Source of the DNA: Rhyzopertha dominica
Lineage: Eukaryota; Arthropoda; Insecta; Coleoptera; Bostrichidae
Length of the DNA: 64,000 bases
Direction of reading: 5' to 3'
NCBI GenBank assembly: GCA_025024175.1
Contig: QCXZ01000045.1
Span: forward strand, 1,614,649-1,678,648
The translations under genes were made by a program, and so were the position numbers. Position 1 is the stretch's first letter; each line of letters opens with the position of its first letter. Below the pieces are notes generated by a model. That model was not told the DNA's origin. It made no database searches and worked only from the letters and a program-made list of their open reading frames with translations. This document shows positions 1 to 10,772 of the stretch, one piece after another.

Positions 1-491
1 CTGCTAATATGGTGAGTGAAAGCACGCTGTTGTACGGAACAGTTGGGATTCTCTTGCACGTCTAAGTGGACATTCAAGCTACTTTCCTCACTCGTAGCAA
101 CCTTTGAACGACCTGGTTTTTGACGATTTTTAATTCCACCGATTTCATCAAAACGTTGCAATGTTTTAATAACTGTTGATCTGGCAATTGGTTCACGACC
201 TTCATAACGTTTTTTGCAAGACCCAAGTTTGTTATAACATTTTTCCCAACTCAGAAGCAATAAATTGTACAAGTGTATTCATGTTTGAAATTAGGAAAAA
301 ATATCCTTTTTAATGATGTGCCTTTTGACCCTCCTTCCCATTTAAAAAAATGCAACATGCGCCCATATCTCGGAAACGAGAGCTGACACGGAATTAAAAA
401 AATTCCAGAAAATGCATTTTAATTACCCATAGACCCATACACAATATCAGAAAAATATCCTGCTGCTTCCATACTTTGTTGCGATCCTGTA
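1..491 (-). mobile_element. mariner-superfamily transposon, truncated by window edge
   Basis: This stretch matches 28435-29131 in the same orientation. It includes the terminal block with the phrase gcccatatctc and the outer end cctgtata near 491. Read on the minus strand, its frames give degraded N-terminal transposase sequence with pieces such as STVIKTLQRF-like and NPNCSVQQ-like, the helix-turn-helix part of a Tc1/mariner-superfamily transposase. Frames are broken and no intact protein is possible. The element continues off the left edge. Compared with the 26626-29131 copy it lacks about 190 bp found there at roughly 28630-28825. Confidence 0.8.
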
Positions 492-552
492 TACACAAAG
501 TGTATATTGCTGATTCAATTTACAAAGAAAATGCTGGCCTCTTAGAATAATT

Positions 553-690
553 AAGACCTTTCTTGGGAAAGATGGCGCTGCATGGATAGCTGAAGTTCAA
601 ACTCGAAGAGGAAACAAAAGACCAGTCGTAAAACTTGAAAAGAAACAATATATGTTAAGATATTTCTTCTCATGTGGTGGAACATTGAAG
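553..690 (+). pseudogene. BEL/Pao-type retrotransposon polyprotein remnant (DUF5641-like)
   Basis: A short plus-strand reading contains FLGKDGAAWIAEVQTRRG followed by RPVVKL. This resembles the C-terminal DUF5641 segment of BEL/Pao polyproteins, where a GxDGxxRxxxVxT phrase precedes RRPxxKL. Nothing of protease, reverse transcriptase or LTRs is seen around it. It is a short relic in the intron or 3' flank of the trypsin gene. Identification rests on one motif, so it is tentative. Confidence 0.4.
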
Positions 691-1065
691 ATATTTAGTT
701 GCTTAAGGAACTTTTGATATGAATGTGCTGTGTAAGGTATTTATTAAAGGTTATTAGTAATAGTAATAATAAAAGGAACTTTGAGAAGGCATAAAACTAT
801 TTTTACAGTTCGTGTGGTACGTCACACTTCAAAATCTACTCTATCTGTTGAAATGTGATACAAAAATTCACTGTCAACAGTTTCTCCAGAGTTATTGCTT
901 CGGCAAGAGNAGTCCAGAACGTTTACCAGTGCAGTTGTTTACAAAGTGGCGTACTGCAAAACTATCATAGCACCCTATGTATTTTATTTGGAATCAGTTT
1001 TAAAGCAAGTTATACATGATCATAGCCTACTATGAAACCAATCATTTAAAATGCTTACAACCCAC

Positions 1066-1462
1066 CTGACATGCATCTTTTCCACCTTCCAACAAACCAG
1101 CACAGACCATAGTTTCGTCTATCTTCCCATCATAATATTCCCCACATTTTTCATTGCTCACAATGGGAACTTCAACCATTTGAAGTTGTTCTGAAATCGT
1201 GCCACCTTCTTTGGTGTAACCCCATCCTGTTACTACAGATGTGCTGCCTTCTCTAAGAGGTTCACCTTTTCCTGGAAGTGAAATGTTATTAACAGTCGCT
1301 CCGAATTTGAGAGATTCTGCAAGCTTAAGGACTGCTATATCATTGCTGACGTTTTTTGCCGAGAAGTTGGGGTGCACAAAGATTTCTGAAATCGAAGTTT
1401 GTTGGCCATCTCGACCAGCAAATTTGGAACCCGATCGTATTTTTAATTTGCCAGGATTTGCC
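1066..1462 (-). CDS. Trypsin-like serine protease, exon 3 (catalytic Asp)
   Basis: Third coding exon of a secreted S1-family serine protease. On the minus strand it starts after an AG at 1464-1463, in phase with exon 2. It encodes the segment from GANPGKLKIRSGS through the catalytic aspartate in SNDIAVLKL, then TGWGYTKEGG, and ends KDACQ at a GT donor (1065-1064). It ends in phase 0 exactly where trypsins continue with the catalytic-serine motif GDSGGP. That motif is not found between 1 and 1065, so the last exon lies beyond the left edge or is lost. Exons 1-3 give 209 residues, about what is expected before the final exon of a trypsin of about 260 residues. Substrate preference cannot be stated because the S1-pocket exon is missing. 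Confidence 0.93.
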
Positions 1463-1519
1463 CTAAAAGGAAGCCAAAAGAAGTAGGTTATTGATTAAAT
1501 AAATATTGAGTACTCTTAC

Positions 1520-1703
1520 CCTTTAACACAATGAGCAGCTGTTACGATGTATTCCTCACTAATTATAGATCCACCACACATGTGTCTTCCATGTGATTCC
1601 AGCGATATTTGGTAAGGGTAATCTTCTATTTCGGCATCCTTTCCACCAATAATTCTCCCTCCCATTGGAGTAGATTTAAACGAGGGATAACCATGAAGTA
1701 TGT
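1520..1703 (-). CDS. Trypsin-like serine protease, exon 2 (activation site, catalytic His)
   Basis: This exon encodes the propeptide end, the zymogen cleavage site and the first third of the protease domain. The activation sequence is GGR/IIGGKDAE: cleavage after Arg would free the new N-terminus IIGG. The catalytic histidine lies in VTAAHC. Cysteines in HMCGGS and AAHC form the usual first disulfide. The acceptor AG is at 1705-1704 and the donor GT at 1519-1518. Entry phase 1 and exit phase 2 fit both neighbours. The introns are short (57 and 85 bp), typical of compact insect digestive-protease genes. Confidence 0.93.
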
Positions 1704-1788
1704 CTTAAAAGTAGAAAGGGTATTTGAGAAAACTGGCACGTATAATCATTCCACGTTTGTATAAGTACATTAAATGTTTTATTCCTAC

Positions 1789-1834
1789 CTTCCGCTTGTG
1801 ATAAAGATATTAGAAATCCCAAGATTAAAAACAT
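1789..1834 (-). CDS. Trypsin-like serine protease, exon 1 (signal peptide)
   Basis: The ATG is at 1834 on the minus strand. The exon encodes MFLILGFLISLSQAE, a short hydrophobic secretion signal, and stops at a GT donor (1788-1787) after one base of the next codon, which exon 2 completes. The start is chosen because it gives a clean signal peptide directly before the propeptide. The product is probably an extracellular or gut-lumen enzyme. No other ATG in this frame upstream would improve the signal peptide. Confidence 0.88.
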
Positions 1835-1891
1835 ACTTTCTTTTCTTAATAATAGTCAACAATAAATGTATATAGTGCACTGAATGTTCAA

Positions 1892-1898
1892 TTATATA
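1892..1898 (-). promoter_or_regulatory. Possible TATA box of the trypsin gene
   Basis: On the minus strand TATATAA lies about 60 bp upstream of the trypsin ATG, with an insect-initiator-like TCAGTG at 1883-1878. The spacing between them is shorter than the usual 25-30 bp, so transcription may start a little further down. This would leave a short 5' UTR, as is common for insect trypsin genes. Confidence 0.35.
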
Positions 1899-2041
1899 GC
1901 TGAGTGCATGTAAAGGAAATGAGATTGCAATCTGCATTGTAAGTGACCACCTGCTATGAATTTCAATTATTATCACTAACAAATTATGATAATCCATTTA
2001 ACTATTATAATTTATCTATGTAGGGTAAAGAATACAATACA

Positions 2042-2081
2042 TACAGGGTCTGCCACCTAAAACTCTCCGGGCTTGTATTTT
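2042..2081. repeat. Terminal fragment of the 1-kb foldback family
   Basis: The bases acagggtctgccacctaaa and the following 20 bp match the outer end of the foldback elements at 14117-15147, 18672-19095 and 21581-22163. Similarity stops after about 40 bp, so only one terminus remains. Confidence 0.65.
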
Positions 2082-2089
2082 TTTTATTA

Positions 2090-3143
2090 TTATTTATTTA
2101 TCGAGAATTTTTGTGACATTCTCCATAAATCATTATTCATATCGGTTTAAAAATTTCGACCAATTGATATTAAATTAATTTGACATTTACAATTTTGATA
2201 TTAATATAAAATGTACCTTAAAGTTTGTTCCATCGCTAGAAATTTGAATAGCATATGTTAAAATACGAGTGTTTGTGATTATGTTATTTGTGTTTATATG
2301 TGTGTTTTTGTTTCTAAATTATAGTCTTTTAGGTATTACTCAGTCCTTGTATGTCTGTCCTGTCGTTTACACATGTGCTTATGTTTTTTTGTTATGTATC
2401 ATTTCATTTTTACGTTTATGTGGTTCTGTAACAATAATTTTGGTGTTATGGAAGTCAAAAGTCTTTTCAAAGCAGTGTAGTTGTTTAGTTTGTTTTTTAG
2501 GTATTGTCCTGTTTGTCCTACATTGTATACTTTATNGTGTGTATATGTTCTTGTATAGTGCGGTGTTTTGTTTTTAATGGTTTGTAGAACTGTTTAATTG
2601 TGTTTACAGGTTTATGTGTAGTTTGTATGTATATTGTATGGTTTTAGTATGTTTTTTTTAAATTTTTTGTGTAAAGGGTGGAATGTATGGTATTGTTATG
2701 TATATTTGTGTTTTTTCTTGTTTTTCATATTGCATGCTATTATATAGAATTTGTGTTTGTTTTATGGAGTTTTGTATTAGTTTAGCGGGGTAATTGTTAT
2801 ATTCTTTAGTATTTTGTTATTGTGTGTAAAGCTTCATTTCTAATTTCTGGACTAGTTAATTTTATTACTTGGTCTATTGTATAGTTCAAGATGGCTAGTT
2901 TTTGTTTATAGGGGTGGTTAGACTGATAATTTAGAAATCTTCCTGATGCTGCCCAAAATTACAGTTTACCGTAGACACAGAGAACAACAACAAAATATAC
3001 TAAAAAAGATATACTATCTTGACCTTACACAATGGTACTCAAAACCAAAATATACAAAACAGAAATTCTGAAGCAGCCAGCGAAATGTATCTTCAACAAT
3101 AACCTGAAAGCAGACCACTGCATAGAACAGTATTAGATAGAAA
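2090..3143. other. Non-coding stretch, GT-rich on the plus strand
   Basis: Long runs of TGT/GTTT composition with no recognisable protein, RNA or complete repeat. Open frames here are products of the low-complexity composition. Confidence 0.5.
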
Positions 3144-3495
3144 TACAGGGTTCTTATAAATGATTGATGCATCCAGGGCACTTGTGGAAAATATCGAATA
3201 AATCAATTTGCCGCCTCTCGGGAAAGTGACATATACTTGTCATCTGTCGATTTTTGAATTATTTGGTATATTTTAATATGAGAAAACGGCTGGGAATGTG
3301 TATTTTCAACATATTCTGTAGTGTTTTGCGGGATAATTAACTTAGCAGAAAGCTCACATGGTGTGACATTGATCTGCAACCTTCAGTACTATTACCCTGC
3401 ATATTGTAGCTTGGTAGCAGTTACAAAAAGGCGGCACAAAGAATTCAGAAATCAACGCCGCCCTCGTTACATCAATCGTTTATAGATATCCTGTA
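3144..3495. repeat. MITE, 352 bp, family with a second copy at 37612-37984
   Basis: Starts tacagggttcttataaatg and ends in atcctgta, an inverted match to its start. The interior shares long near-identical stretches with 37612-37984, for example gcatccagggc, ctgtcgat and gtgtattttcaacatattc. TACAGGG-type ends are typical of elements mobilised by Tc1/mariner transposases. No coding capacity. Confidence 0.8.
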
Positions 3496-3700
3496 TTATT
3501 ATAAACACATAAATACATATTAATTAACTAGGCACTATAGGCTAGAAAAACAAATAATGAATGATATTTTATAATTTACGTAGTCGAAATTTAAATGAAA
3601 CCGAAGAGTTTTGAGTTGTAAATAAAGAAACAATATAAACTATAATTTAGACACGCACTGAGATAAAAATTAAAATAACAGTAGATCATCAAAGTAGGTG

Positions 3701-4110
3701 TTAAAAATGACCTCCATCTTGCTGTAGACACATTGATTCTTATTCCTATGGCTCCTACTGGTCTGTAAAAATCCCTCCTTATCAGTGCAGCAAATGAATT
3801 CAAGATTTTAGTTCTGAAATCTTTAGGGCCAGTTGCACAAACGCGGATCAAAGTTAATCCGGGTTACTCCGCGGTCGTTGCCTAGCGACCTCATGCATTC
3901 GGTGTTCTCATTGGTGTAGCTATTGCAATGACCTCGGATTAACTTTGATCCGGGTTTGTGCAACCGGGCCTTAATGTACCTTGTACCGGTTGCGAATATA
4001 TTTTATTTTCTATTGCACCCCACAGCAAAAAGTCTAATGGTGTTAAATCTGGGGACCTAGCAGGGCACTGAACGAGTCCTCTATTTAGAAATGTCCAATA
4101 GCTTCATGAT
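3701..4110 (-). pseudogene. mariner-superfamily transposase C-terminal relic
   Basis: On the minus strand the region just above the inserted MITE reads QCPARSPDLTPLDFLLWG, the hallmark around the third catalytic Asp of this DD(~36)D transposase group. It continues through ENKIYSQPVQGT. The same protein resumes below the MITE as KDFRTKILNSFAALIRR and ends, after a frame slip, near DGGHF and a stop at 3703-3701. The N-terminal half is not recognised. The relic is interrupted by the MITE at 3826-3970. Confidence 0.8.
3826..3970. repeat. 145-bp palindromic MITE, GGGCC...GGGCC ends, TTA target duplication
   Basis: Inverted ends gggccagttgcacaaac and gtttgtgcaaccgggcc, with further pairing inward (gatcaaagttaatccgggt against its complement). 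Direct TTA flanks lie at 3823-3825 and 3971-3973. Removing the MITE plus one TTA restores the transposase codons across the join, which confirms the 3-bp duplication. The ends match the THAP-encoding element 38782-40466 and resemble 62523-62614. Confidence 0.9.
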
Positions 4111-5175
4111 ATGCCTCCACAAATACAGCCGTTAATGCTTCCGGTACAAATGGGTAGCAAATAAAATTCTTCCTCACTTATAAGTACAATATATCATTAT
4201 GGACCAAATAACCGTCCCATATCCTATTGTCGCCTGCCTCAATCTTTGCCTGAATTTCATCTTCTTTCTGATACCGTACAAAATCTTCGCGGTACTTTTC
4301 TAAAGTGGACAAATGCTGACCAAATAATTTTCCTGCGGCGGAGGAAAGACGTCAGCATGTCGCTACAAGACATCTGACACCATGTTCTGTGAAGCTGGAA
4401 TGTGTTTCAAATCAAAATCATATTCTTGAATTTAATGCAGTCCGTAGTAAATTTTACAAAATGTGACGTCAGAAAAGCCGTTATAATAGTTCATAATTGA
4501 CAGTGCTGCCAATTGGATAGAGGTCCATTATAAGTTCAATGCCCCACGCTATAGAGATGTGAGTATAAATTAGAACGAAAAAAAATATATCATTACATTA
4601 TAAAGTAACCTTCGTCGACTAGACTCTTTCCTTACGATTCGCATACGCTGCTAATGCAACGAAATCACAAATGACTGCCCTTATTAAAAAAAAACGCATT
4701 TTCGCGTGACTACCCCATAATGAGCCGGAAAACCCCAACTGGCGCCGCGAATCCTGAGTGTCCACTCTCGTTTGTGACTAATAGAACACAAATCGATATC
4801 AGCGGTGCAGTTTCCTATAGGGGGAGCTGAAGCAGTCGGCCCCGTCTGGATTTCAATCGACCACTAGAAGTGCCAAAAAACATCTCGTCCCGTTTGCGAG
4901 GGTGAGTATACATACACTCTTTTCGAATGATACGCCAGTTTGCGAGTTCATCAGTGGGCGGTGGACGCAAATTGGATAAGTAGCCGTTCCGTTTGTTGTA
5001 CAAAGGAGATTATTAAAAGAACCATTAGTGCGTTTCCAAACACGACCAGTTCAGATTTTAGTCGGACTTAAGATTTCAAAGCCTTTCGGTTGTAGCGAAG
5101 ATGTTAACTCTAATTTTCTTATTTTGAGCCATTTTAATGACGTTAATAACAGTCTTTATTAGGACTTTCGCAATC
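4111..5175. other. Presumed 5' flank of the CG3556-like gene
   Basis: No gene or complete repeat is seen. GC content rises between about 4640 and 5060 just before the signal-peptide exon, so the promoter and 5' UTR of the CG3556-like gene probably lie here. No clear TATA box is visible. Confidence 0.4.
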
Positions 5176-5269
5176 ATGGTCTGCATCATACCACTGCTGA
5201 TGATCGCTTCCCTCATAGGAACAATTTCCGCTGAGGATGCAGCATTGCATTCATCAACGACATACAAAG
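5176..5269 (+). CDS. CG3556: CG3556-like protein, exon 1 (signal peptide)
   Basis: The ATG at 5176 opens MVCIIPLLMIASLIGTISAE, a clear secretion signal, then DAALHSSTTYK, and stops at an AAG/GTAATA donor (5269/5270) in phase 1. This start gives a hydrophobic core with a small-residue cleavage site. The whole gene is spread over seven exons (5176-5269, 5444-5702, 17255-17502, 17717-17877, 21012-21213, 29756-30103, 38038-38099). All phases agree and it totals 1374 bp including the stop, or 457 residues. The architecture (signal peptide, alpha-helical cyclase-like repeats, C-terminal DUF4430-type domain) matches the insect CG3556 family, relatives of cobalamin-binding intrinsic factor and transcobalamin. 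Vitamin B12 binding by the insect proteins is not something the sequence shows. Confidence 0.8.
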
Positions 5270-5443
5270 GTAATAAATAAAACTCAAACATAATGTTTCA
5301 AACATTTTTAAGCTTAGATTTGATGTTATTTCACTATTTAGCTTTTAAATTTATCTCACATCTCTATTTATTGCAATCGCCACATTTATTCAAACTGACC
5401 ATTCATAGGGCGTAAATGTTGAAGACAACCAATCACGTTTCAG

Positions 5444-5702
5444 TTTCAGTTACCACAGAAAACGTTGGGAGTTCAACTCAACAACTTACTCCTGATTACG
5501 AATCAAGTTTGCAAAAGGCCATAGCTTGGTTGATCACTCAAAGAGAGAATGATTGGGGCTGGCGAAACGACACTCCGAAAGTTCTGATTGCGTTGCAAAT
5601 GGCCAGTCAGCACGATGATTCAATTTCAGTGCTACCAACAAATCTGGAGATGCAATTGTCCACCAAACAAATGGAAGTGGAAATCGTGATTCTTTTGTGG
5701 AG
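5444..5702 (+). CDS. CG3556: CG3556-like protein, exon 2
   Basis: Encodes SVTTENVGSSTQQLTPDYE followed by AIAWLITQRENDWGWRNDT, a helical-repeat start like those of squalene-cyclase/intrinsic-factor folds, and ends at LLWR split by a GT donor at 5703. The ATG at 5416 has an in-frame stop just before it and is not the gene start. Three in-phase acceptors fit exon 1: after 5443, 5449 and 5458. The choice changes the mature N-terminus by two to five residues and I cannot decide it by eye. I used the first. Confidence 0.85.
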
Positions 5703-6163
5703 GTTTGTCATATACTACATTTATTTTCCTTTTCTCTATTTTAAATTGATGTTAGCTAAAACCAACCCTATATCTATAATGATTGATGATGTCCTAAAAT
5801 CTGCTTTACTTCGAGGCGTCTTCGTGGTTATCTACTGGGTTGATTTTGACTAATATACAGTGATGTGCACTATTGAAACGATTCACTTTCTAATAACCAA
5901 CTGTGGTTTTTGAACCAGTTATCTTATGCATCATTAATTTCGATTCAAGTGCAGTTGCCAAGGCATATGATTCATAACAGGCGCGTCGCAAAAAAATAAT
6001 TATTAAGATACAGTCAATATAGTAAAGATAGCAATTCGCGATTCGAGCTAAGTAACACGCACCATGGTGTCGTTTTTGACAACTATTCTAAGTAAGCGTA
6101 CAAAGTTTTTGTGTTTTTGATGTGTAAATACCACGTACTTTTCATGAAGTTATTTCGTTAATT

Positions 6164-7014
6164 ACTTCCACATCCAACGGATGGGAAGTATTGTATCGCG
6201 AAAAACATTTTCAAAAATTTTCGTTTGCTCATTCGCTGGTCGAAAACGCAAAAAAAAACAAAATTTGAGCAAAAAAAATTTCTTCTGTGTCTGTGGTTTT
6301 GTTTGTATACACGATAACTTTCGAAAGACTTAATATATGAACTTGAAATTTGGCAAACGTATAAATCTCAACTACCCAAAGCGACCTATTGCTTGTGGGC
6401 TAAGTAGGGTATCGGGAAGGGGGCGAAATTGGGGGGTAACTACCCTTTTTGCAAATTTTTATTTTTTTGTACTTTTTCGTTTTAGTATGTGATTAGTAGT
6501 ATAACTGCGAGTATTATTCGTTCTTATTAAATTTTCGGTGCAGCAAACTGTTAAGAAGTTATTAGCAAAAAATCGTCACTTAAAGAAAACTGTTTTTCCT
6601 AAATGTTTCCAAATATATTTAATATATTCAAAAAATGAAAATGCCATCAGATATGAAATAAAATTTCTCACAAAAAGTGTCTTAGAAAATTTATTCAAAA
6701 TTTTGACATTTTCGAAATATTTCCAAAAAACCTATTTTGGACCCTGCTCGTACGATTTTTTTTTAAATTTTGGTATTATATAGAAAATCAAATTTCTGAT
6801 CAGAAAGCACTCTTGTAATTTTTTTGTTAAGTTAATAATTTTCGAGTTATTTGGAAAAAAAACGATTTTAAAATTTATATATTTTTGCTGATATCACGAA
6901 GACTTTGTCTTAGAAAAAATGTGTAGAAAGACAAAATGCTCAAAATCTGGTTACTAATTGTACAGTATAAGAAATAAAAACGTAAATGTCATTTTGACAA
7001 TTGGATGTGGAAGT
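6164..7014. repeat. TIR element of about 850 bp with ends ACTTCCACATCCAA
   Basis: Left end acttccacatccaa at 6164-6177 and its exact inverse at 7001-7014. The interior matches 59815-60452 over several hundred bases (for example ggtatcgggaaggg and acgataactttcgaaag), and one end matches 56876-57060 inverted. No transposase is seen, so it is a non-autonomous DNA element of unknown superfamily. Confidence 0.75.
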
Positions 7015-7131
7015 ATTGATTCAATTTACAGCGGTTTTTTACTAATGCAATGGGCCTTTTCACTAAATTTCAATTTACGAAGAATTAAGTAGTATAGATC
7101 TCGCTAGTAAACACCTTGAAAACCAAACTTA

Positions 7132-8035
7132 ATTTGCATTTCTCGTTTNCAAACTATGGCCATCTGAAATTTGCCCGCGTTCCCTGTGTGGAGGCTAGAA
7201 ATACGTCACATGCACTCTAGTCCATGGATGTATAAAAGAGGGGATCCAGCTTTTCACATTCTAAACTGATGCCAACATGTGATCACAGTCTAAGCGTTTA
7301 TTTGTAGAAAACATTGGATCTTCCAGTTGACCAGATATGTACGTCCAATGACTAAGCTTCATGTTCACGGTCACACACTATTTGGACGTTTGCGTGTTTG
7401 TTTTTATTTGGTTTTATGATGTGCCAGACGCAGGGAATGATTTCCATATAATTGTTAACGGTAGCAGTGATAAGATGATCAGGCAGTATCAAATGTGCAG
7501 AAAGATTGATAGATGTTAACCCAATGTTTCATTTCACAGGTATGTAACACCCAAGTAGTATTTAAGGTTAAGATTCATAGGCGTGCGGTATTTGAATTGC
7601 TTATAATGCCGATATTTTACAACACTACTGCTGAAAGATGAATTGTTAACTAGTGTATAACAAAAAAAATGAGTTTTATATGTGTGCATAAATCATATTC
7701 ATACAATATTTTTTTCCTATCTATTATTTTTAGGTTTCCGAAGCATGCTGAAGAATGCAAATTACGGCACGCCAATGCCGCGGCAAGAAAACAAAGTTTG
7801 TTATTGCGCTAACTTCACGCCATTTAGATGTGGGTTTCACAACAATGCGCTTTCTGTCAATGAGATGCGGTATCCCCTCTTTTATACATCCATGCTCTAG
7901 TCGGCCACACCCCCTGTATAAAGTAAACTGCAATCTTGGCAGCGAGTGTGCATGTGACATATGTTAGCCTCCACACAGGGATAGAGCGGTGAAACTTTAG
8001 ATGGCCATAGTTTGAAAACTACGAATGTAAATGAA
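7132..8035. repeat. Foldback element with inverted arms of about 110-150 bp
   Basis: The left arm (7132-7250) reads aaactatggccatct, ctgtgtggaggct, then catggatgtataaaagaggg. The right arm (7868-8035) carries the same blocks inverted and in reverse order. The roughly 620 bp between has no recognised coding sequence. Open frames in the arms overlap in several frames and look fortuitous. Confidence 0.7.
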
Positions 8036-10179
8036 GTTCTGTTTACGGGAAGTTTGTCAGCGACTTGAATACTATATAATGATGTACACTCCATCTGAAT
8101 AGAAAAGAATACAGGAGCGTCTTCATTTGCATGCGCGATTTGAACGTCATAACCAGTGTCGCCGTCGCGTCGTTAATAGGTTGGAGTACAATACGCAGCT
8201 CACAGCAAAATAGAAGGATATATTATGCAGACAAAACACTAATAATAAAGAAACCCTGCTGTATAAACAAATGCGAAACGCAATAATAAAAACACACACT
8301 GACCGTCTACCCGAAACGAAACGCGAACGTTAAATTAGACGAATGCGAGCACACCACTGAATGGTATTGTTACCTGGCAACGGTTGGTGTCGCGTGCTAA
8401 AAATGGTTTGTGCGCCTGACGTCATTGATGATGCCTTCGGTTCTTCTCTATTCAGATAAAGTGTACAATTTGCATTAAATTAAATTTTAGTGGACAGGCC
8501 TATTTCCCTACAAAAATGGCATTAAAAAGAGCAAGTCAAAGGTTTTGTGCTCTTGATATTGCAGGAGTAATTGTAAATTGTGATTGGGAATACATATTTA
8601 AAATAACCCATTGCAAAACAGCAAGGCAGGCATGATGTGCAGGGCCGGCGCGAGGCGGGTTCAGCGCGTTCCTCGCAACCCGCGTATTCTGAAAACTTAT
8701 TAGATATTTTGCAAGACTCCCTGTATAACAAATTTGTCATAACTATATCAGCGTCCTTATATTTTTCGTATTGTTTGAGGTGTTCCATAACCTTAACCAT
8801 TAAAGATCTCCTACATAAAGTGCAGCACAATCATTACAAGAAATATGAATTACTTGAGATAAAAATAATTTAGAACTATGTGTTAAAGATGGACCAATAA
8901 ATTTAAATTAATACCAACCATTTTATTTTTTATATAAATCAATCATATTAAAGGAAAAAGAAAAAGAAAACTTAAATTTTGTTGAGTATTAAAGTTATAA
9001 CCTTATTTCTATTAAATAATTAGGATAATCGTTGTTATAAGTAACTTGTAAGATCACACCAACTTTTTTTTCAAAAGCTATTATAGTACATAGGAAAAAG
9101 GAGTATTTTAAAAAGTCCATCAAACAAAGAATGGAAAACAACTAATTTGTATTGTTAAGGATGGAAAGAATTGTAGGAAGTAATATTCTCTGTTATTGGT
9201 TTTCAAAAAAAGATCAAAATAAGGAAGGATGTGATCCAATATGTTTAATTATCAAATCTAGGAAATAAATTTTGTTGTTAAGCTGTTATACATAACTAAA
9301 ATTAATGGATGGATGTAATGAATAATTAATAAATGGAAGAAATCCATTATATCAATTTCTTTGCTTTTAAAAAGGCACAAAATATCATCTACCCAAAAAT
9401 GAACATTTTGTGATCACTTTCATTTGAAAAATGTCTCAAATATTTAGAACATATTAGCAACTTTATTATATGTTATGTATCCATTTTTATATAAAATAAC
9501 TAGAAAATTTCTCTTATAAGATTTAGAAAAGATAGATTATTTTTATCTCCTTTGCTGTTTTTTGAAAAATTAAAGTAATTTTTTAGCCGAATTGATGTTA
9601 AGTTGCTTATTTGGCTTCGTTTTAATTTCTTTAACAGTTTAGATTTTCAAAAATTAGCCCAACTCGGACAAGGTAAAAGCAATTAAATAATTTCTGGTTC
9701 CAAAAAATGCAAAACAAATTTAAGCTTTCCCTGGACTTCTAGGCTGCTGCACAAAAATTAAAATAATATTGTAGAAAAATTAAAATGTGCAAAATTCATT
9801 ATCATTCCTATTTGATTTTTGCTTCCCCAAAAATTCCTACAACGCAATATTAAAAGGTCACAAATTGTAATTGTGAACTGTAAATCCGGCCCTGTATATG
9901 TTACAGTTTTTATTACACATTCAATTACACCTTTTAAACATCAGGAGTACGTTTGAAAGGAACTCTTATGTTAATTAAAGATAAAACTCTGAATAATCAA
10001 TAATACCAATAACAATGTTATATGAAAATATCGCACCTGCAATTTTTCTATGAAATTCTTGTTGAGAGTTGCAATCTAGTTTGTTTATTAATATTATTAT
10101 AATTAATATTTAATTTAAATATTTTGTACTTATATTATACAGCCTTAAAAACAACAAACACATAAGAAAATGTGCTTGA
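8036..10179. other. Intron sequence without recognisable features
   Basis: AT-rich intronic DNA. I see no convincing gene, RNA or complete repeat here. Confidence 0.5.
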
Positions 10180-10740
10180 AATGTACAGGATTGGAAAGAA
10201 TGAAGATTGACAATTTTAGTTAAATTTAAAAATCTTGAAACAAAAAATGAAATACTAGGAGGATTCAAAGTAAAAGACTGCTGACTTCAGGAGGAGAATA
10301 ACAGTATATATCTGAATGAGGATTTAACTCACAATAACCAAGTACTATTTAAAAAGGCAAGGGAGATGCAGAAAGAAAAAAAATTAAAAGCATATACTGT
10401 CTGAATGGAAAAATACATATGGGCAAGAATGAGCATGATCCTCCTTGTAGAAAGTACAGTGAGGAAGACCTTGATAATTAAGGGAAAAAATTAAATTAAA
10501 AAAAATCATAAAATTCAATTACAATACACTAAACATACTATATATAAACATAAGAAGTCTAAGAAATAAACTGGAAGATCTTATGGACATATTCAAAGTA
10601 AAGCACATAATACTGTACATATGATTGTATTAGTTGAAACGTGGCTATATAATAATGAAATAGACTTCTTTCATATACCATCACTCACTGCACTACATGA
10701 CTGTAGAGATTCTAGTGAGGGGAGAAACATGCGTTTATGT
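10180..10740 (+). mobile_element. LINE A segment 1: ORF1 end and start of endonuclease
   Basis: First surviving part of a degraded plus-strand non-LTR retrotransposon. Around 10290-10430 the frames give LNEDLTHNNQVLFKKARE and a piece like NGKIHMGKNEHDPP, resembling the baculovirus-FP-like C-terminus found in some LINE ORF1 proteins. From about 10520 the apurinic endonuclease begins: INIRSLRNKLEDL, then LVETWLYNNEIDFFHIPS (the catalytic Glu context). It is then cut by the minus-strand LINE B. Later segments are 12917-14116, 15148-15914 and 16979-17238. Many stops; inactive. Confidence 0.75.
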
Positions 10741-10741
10741 T

Positions 10742-10772
<31 letters not shown>

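Noticed and set aside
2269..2577. Hydrophobic frame resembling a membrane protein
   Set aside because: GT-rich low-complexity DNA gives runs of Val, Leu, Phe and Cys in this frame. No start context, splice structure or motif.
4815..5003. Short minus-strand frame rich in Arg/Pro before the CG3556-like gene
   Set aside because: It lies in a slightly GC-richer presumed promoter or 5' UTR. No homology or signals.
5857..5900. hAT-like end (cagtgatgtgcac followed by attgaaacgattcac)
   Set aside because: The start resembles a hAT terminal repeat, but no partner end or 8-bp duplication was found nearby. Too little to call.
8522..8873. Overlapping frames on both strands near 8520-8870
   Set aside because: Mutually overlapping frames without motifs, splice signals or codon-bias support. 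Treated as chance.
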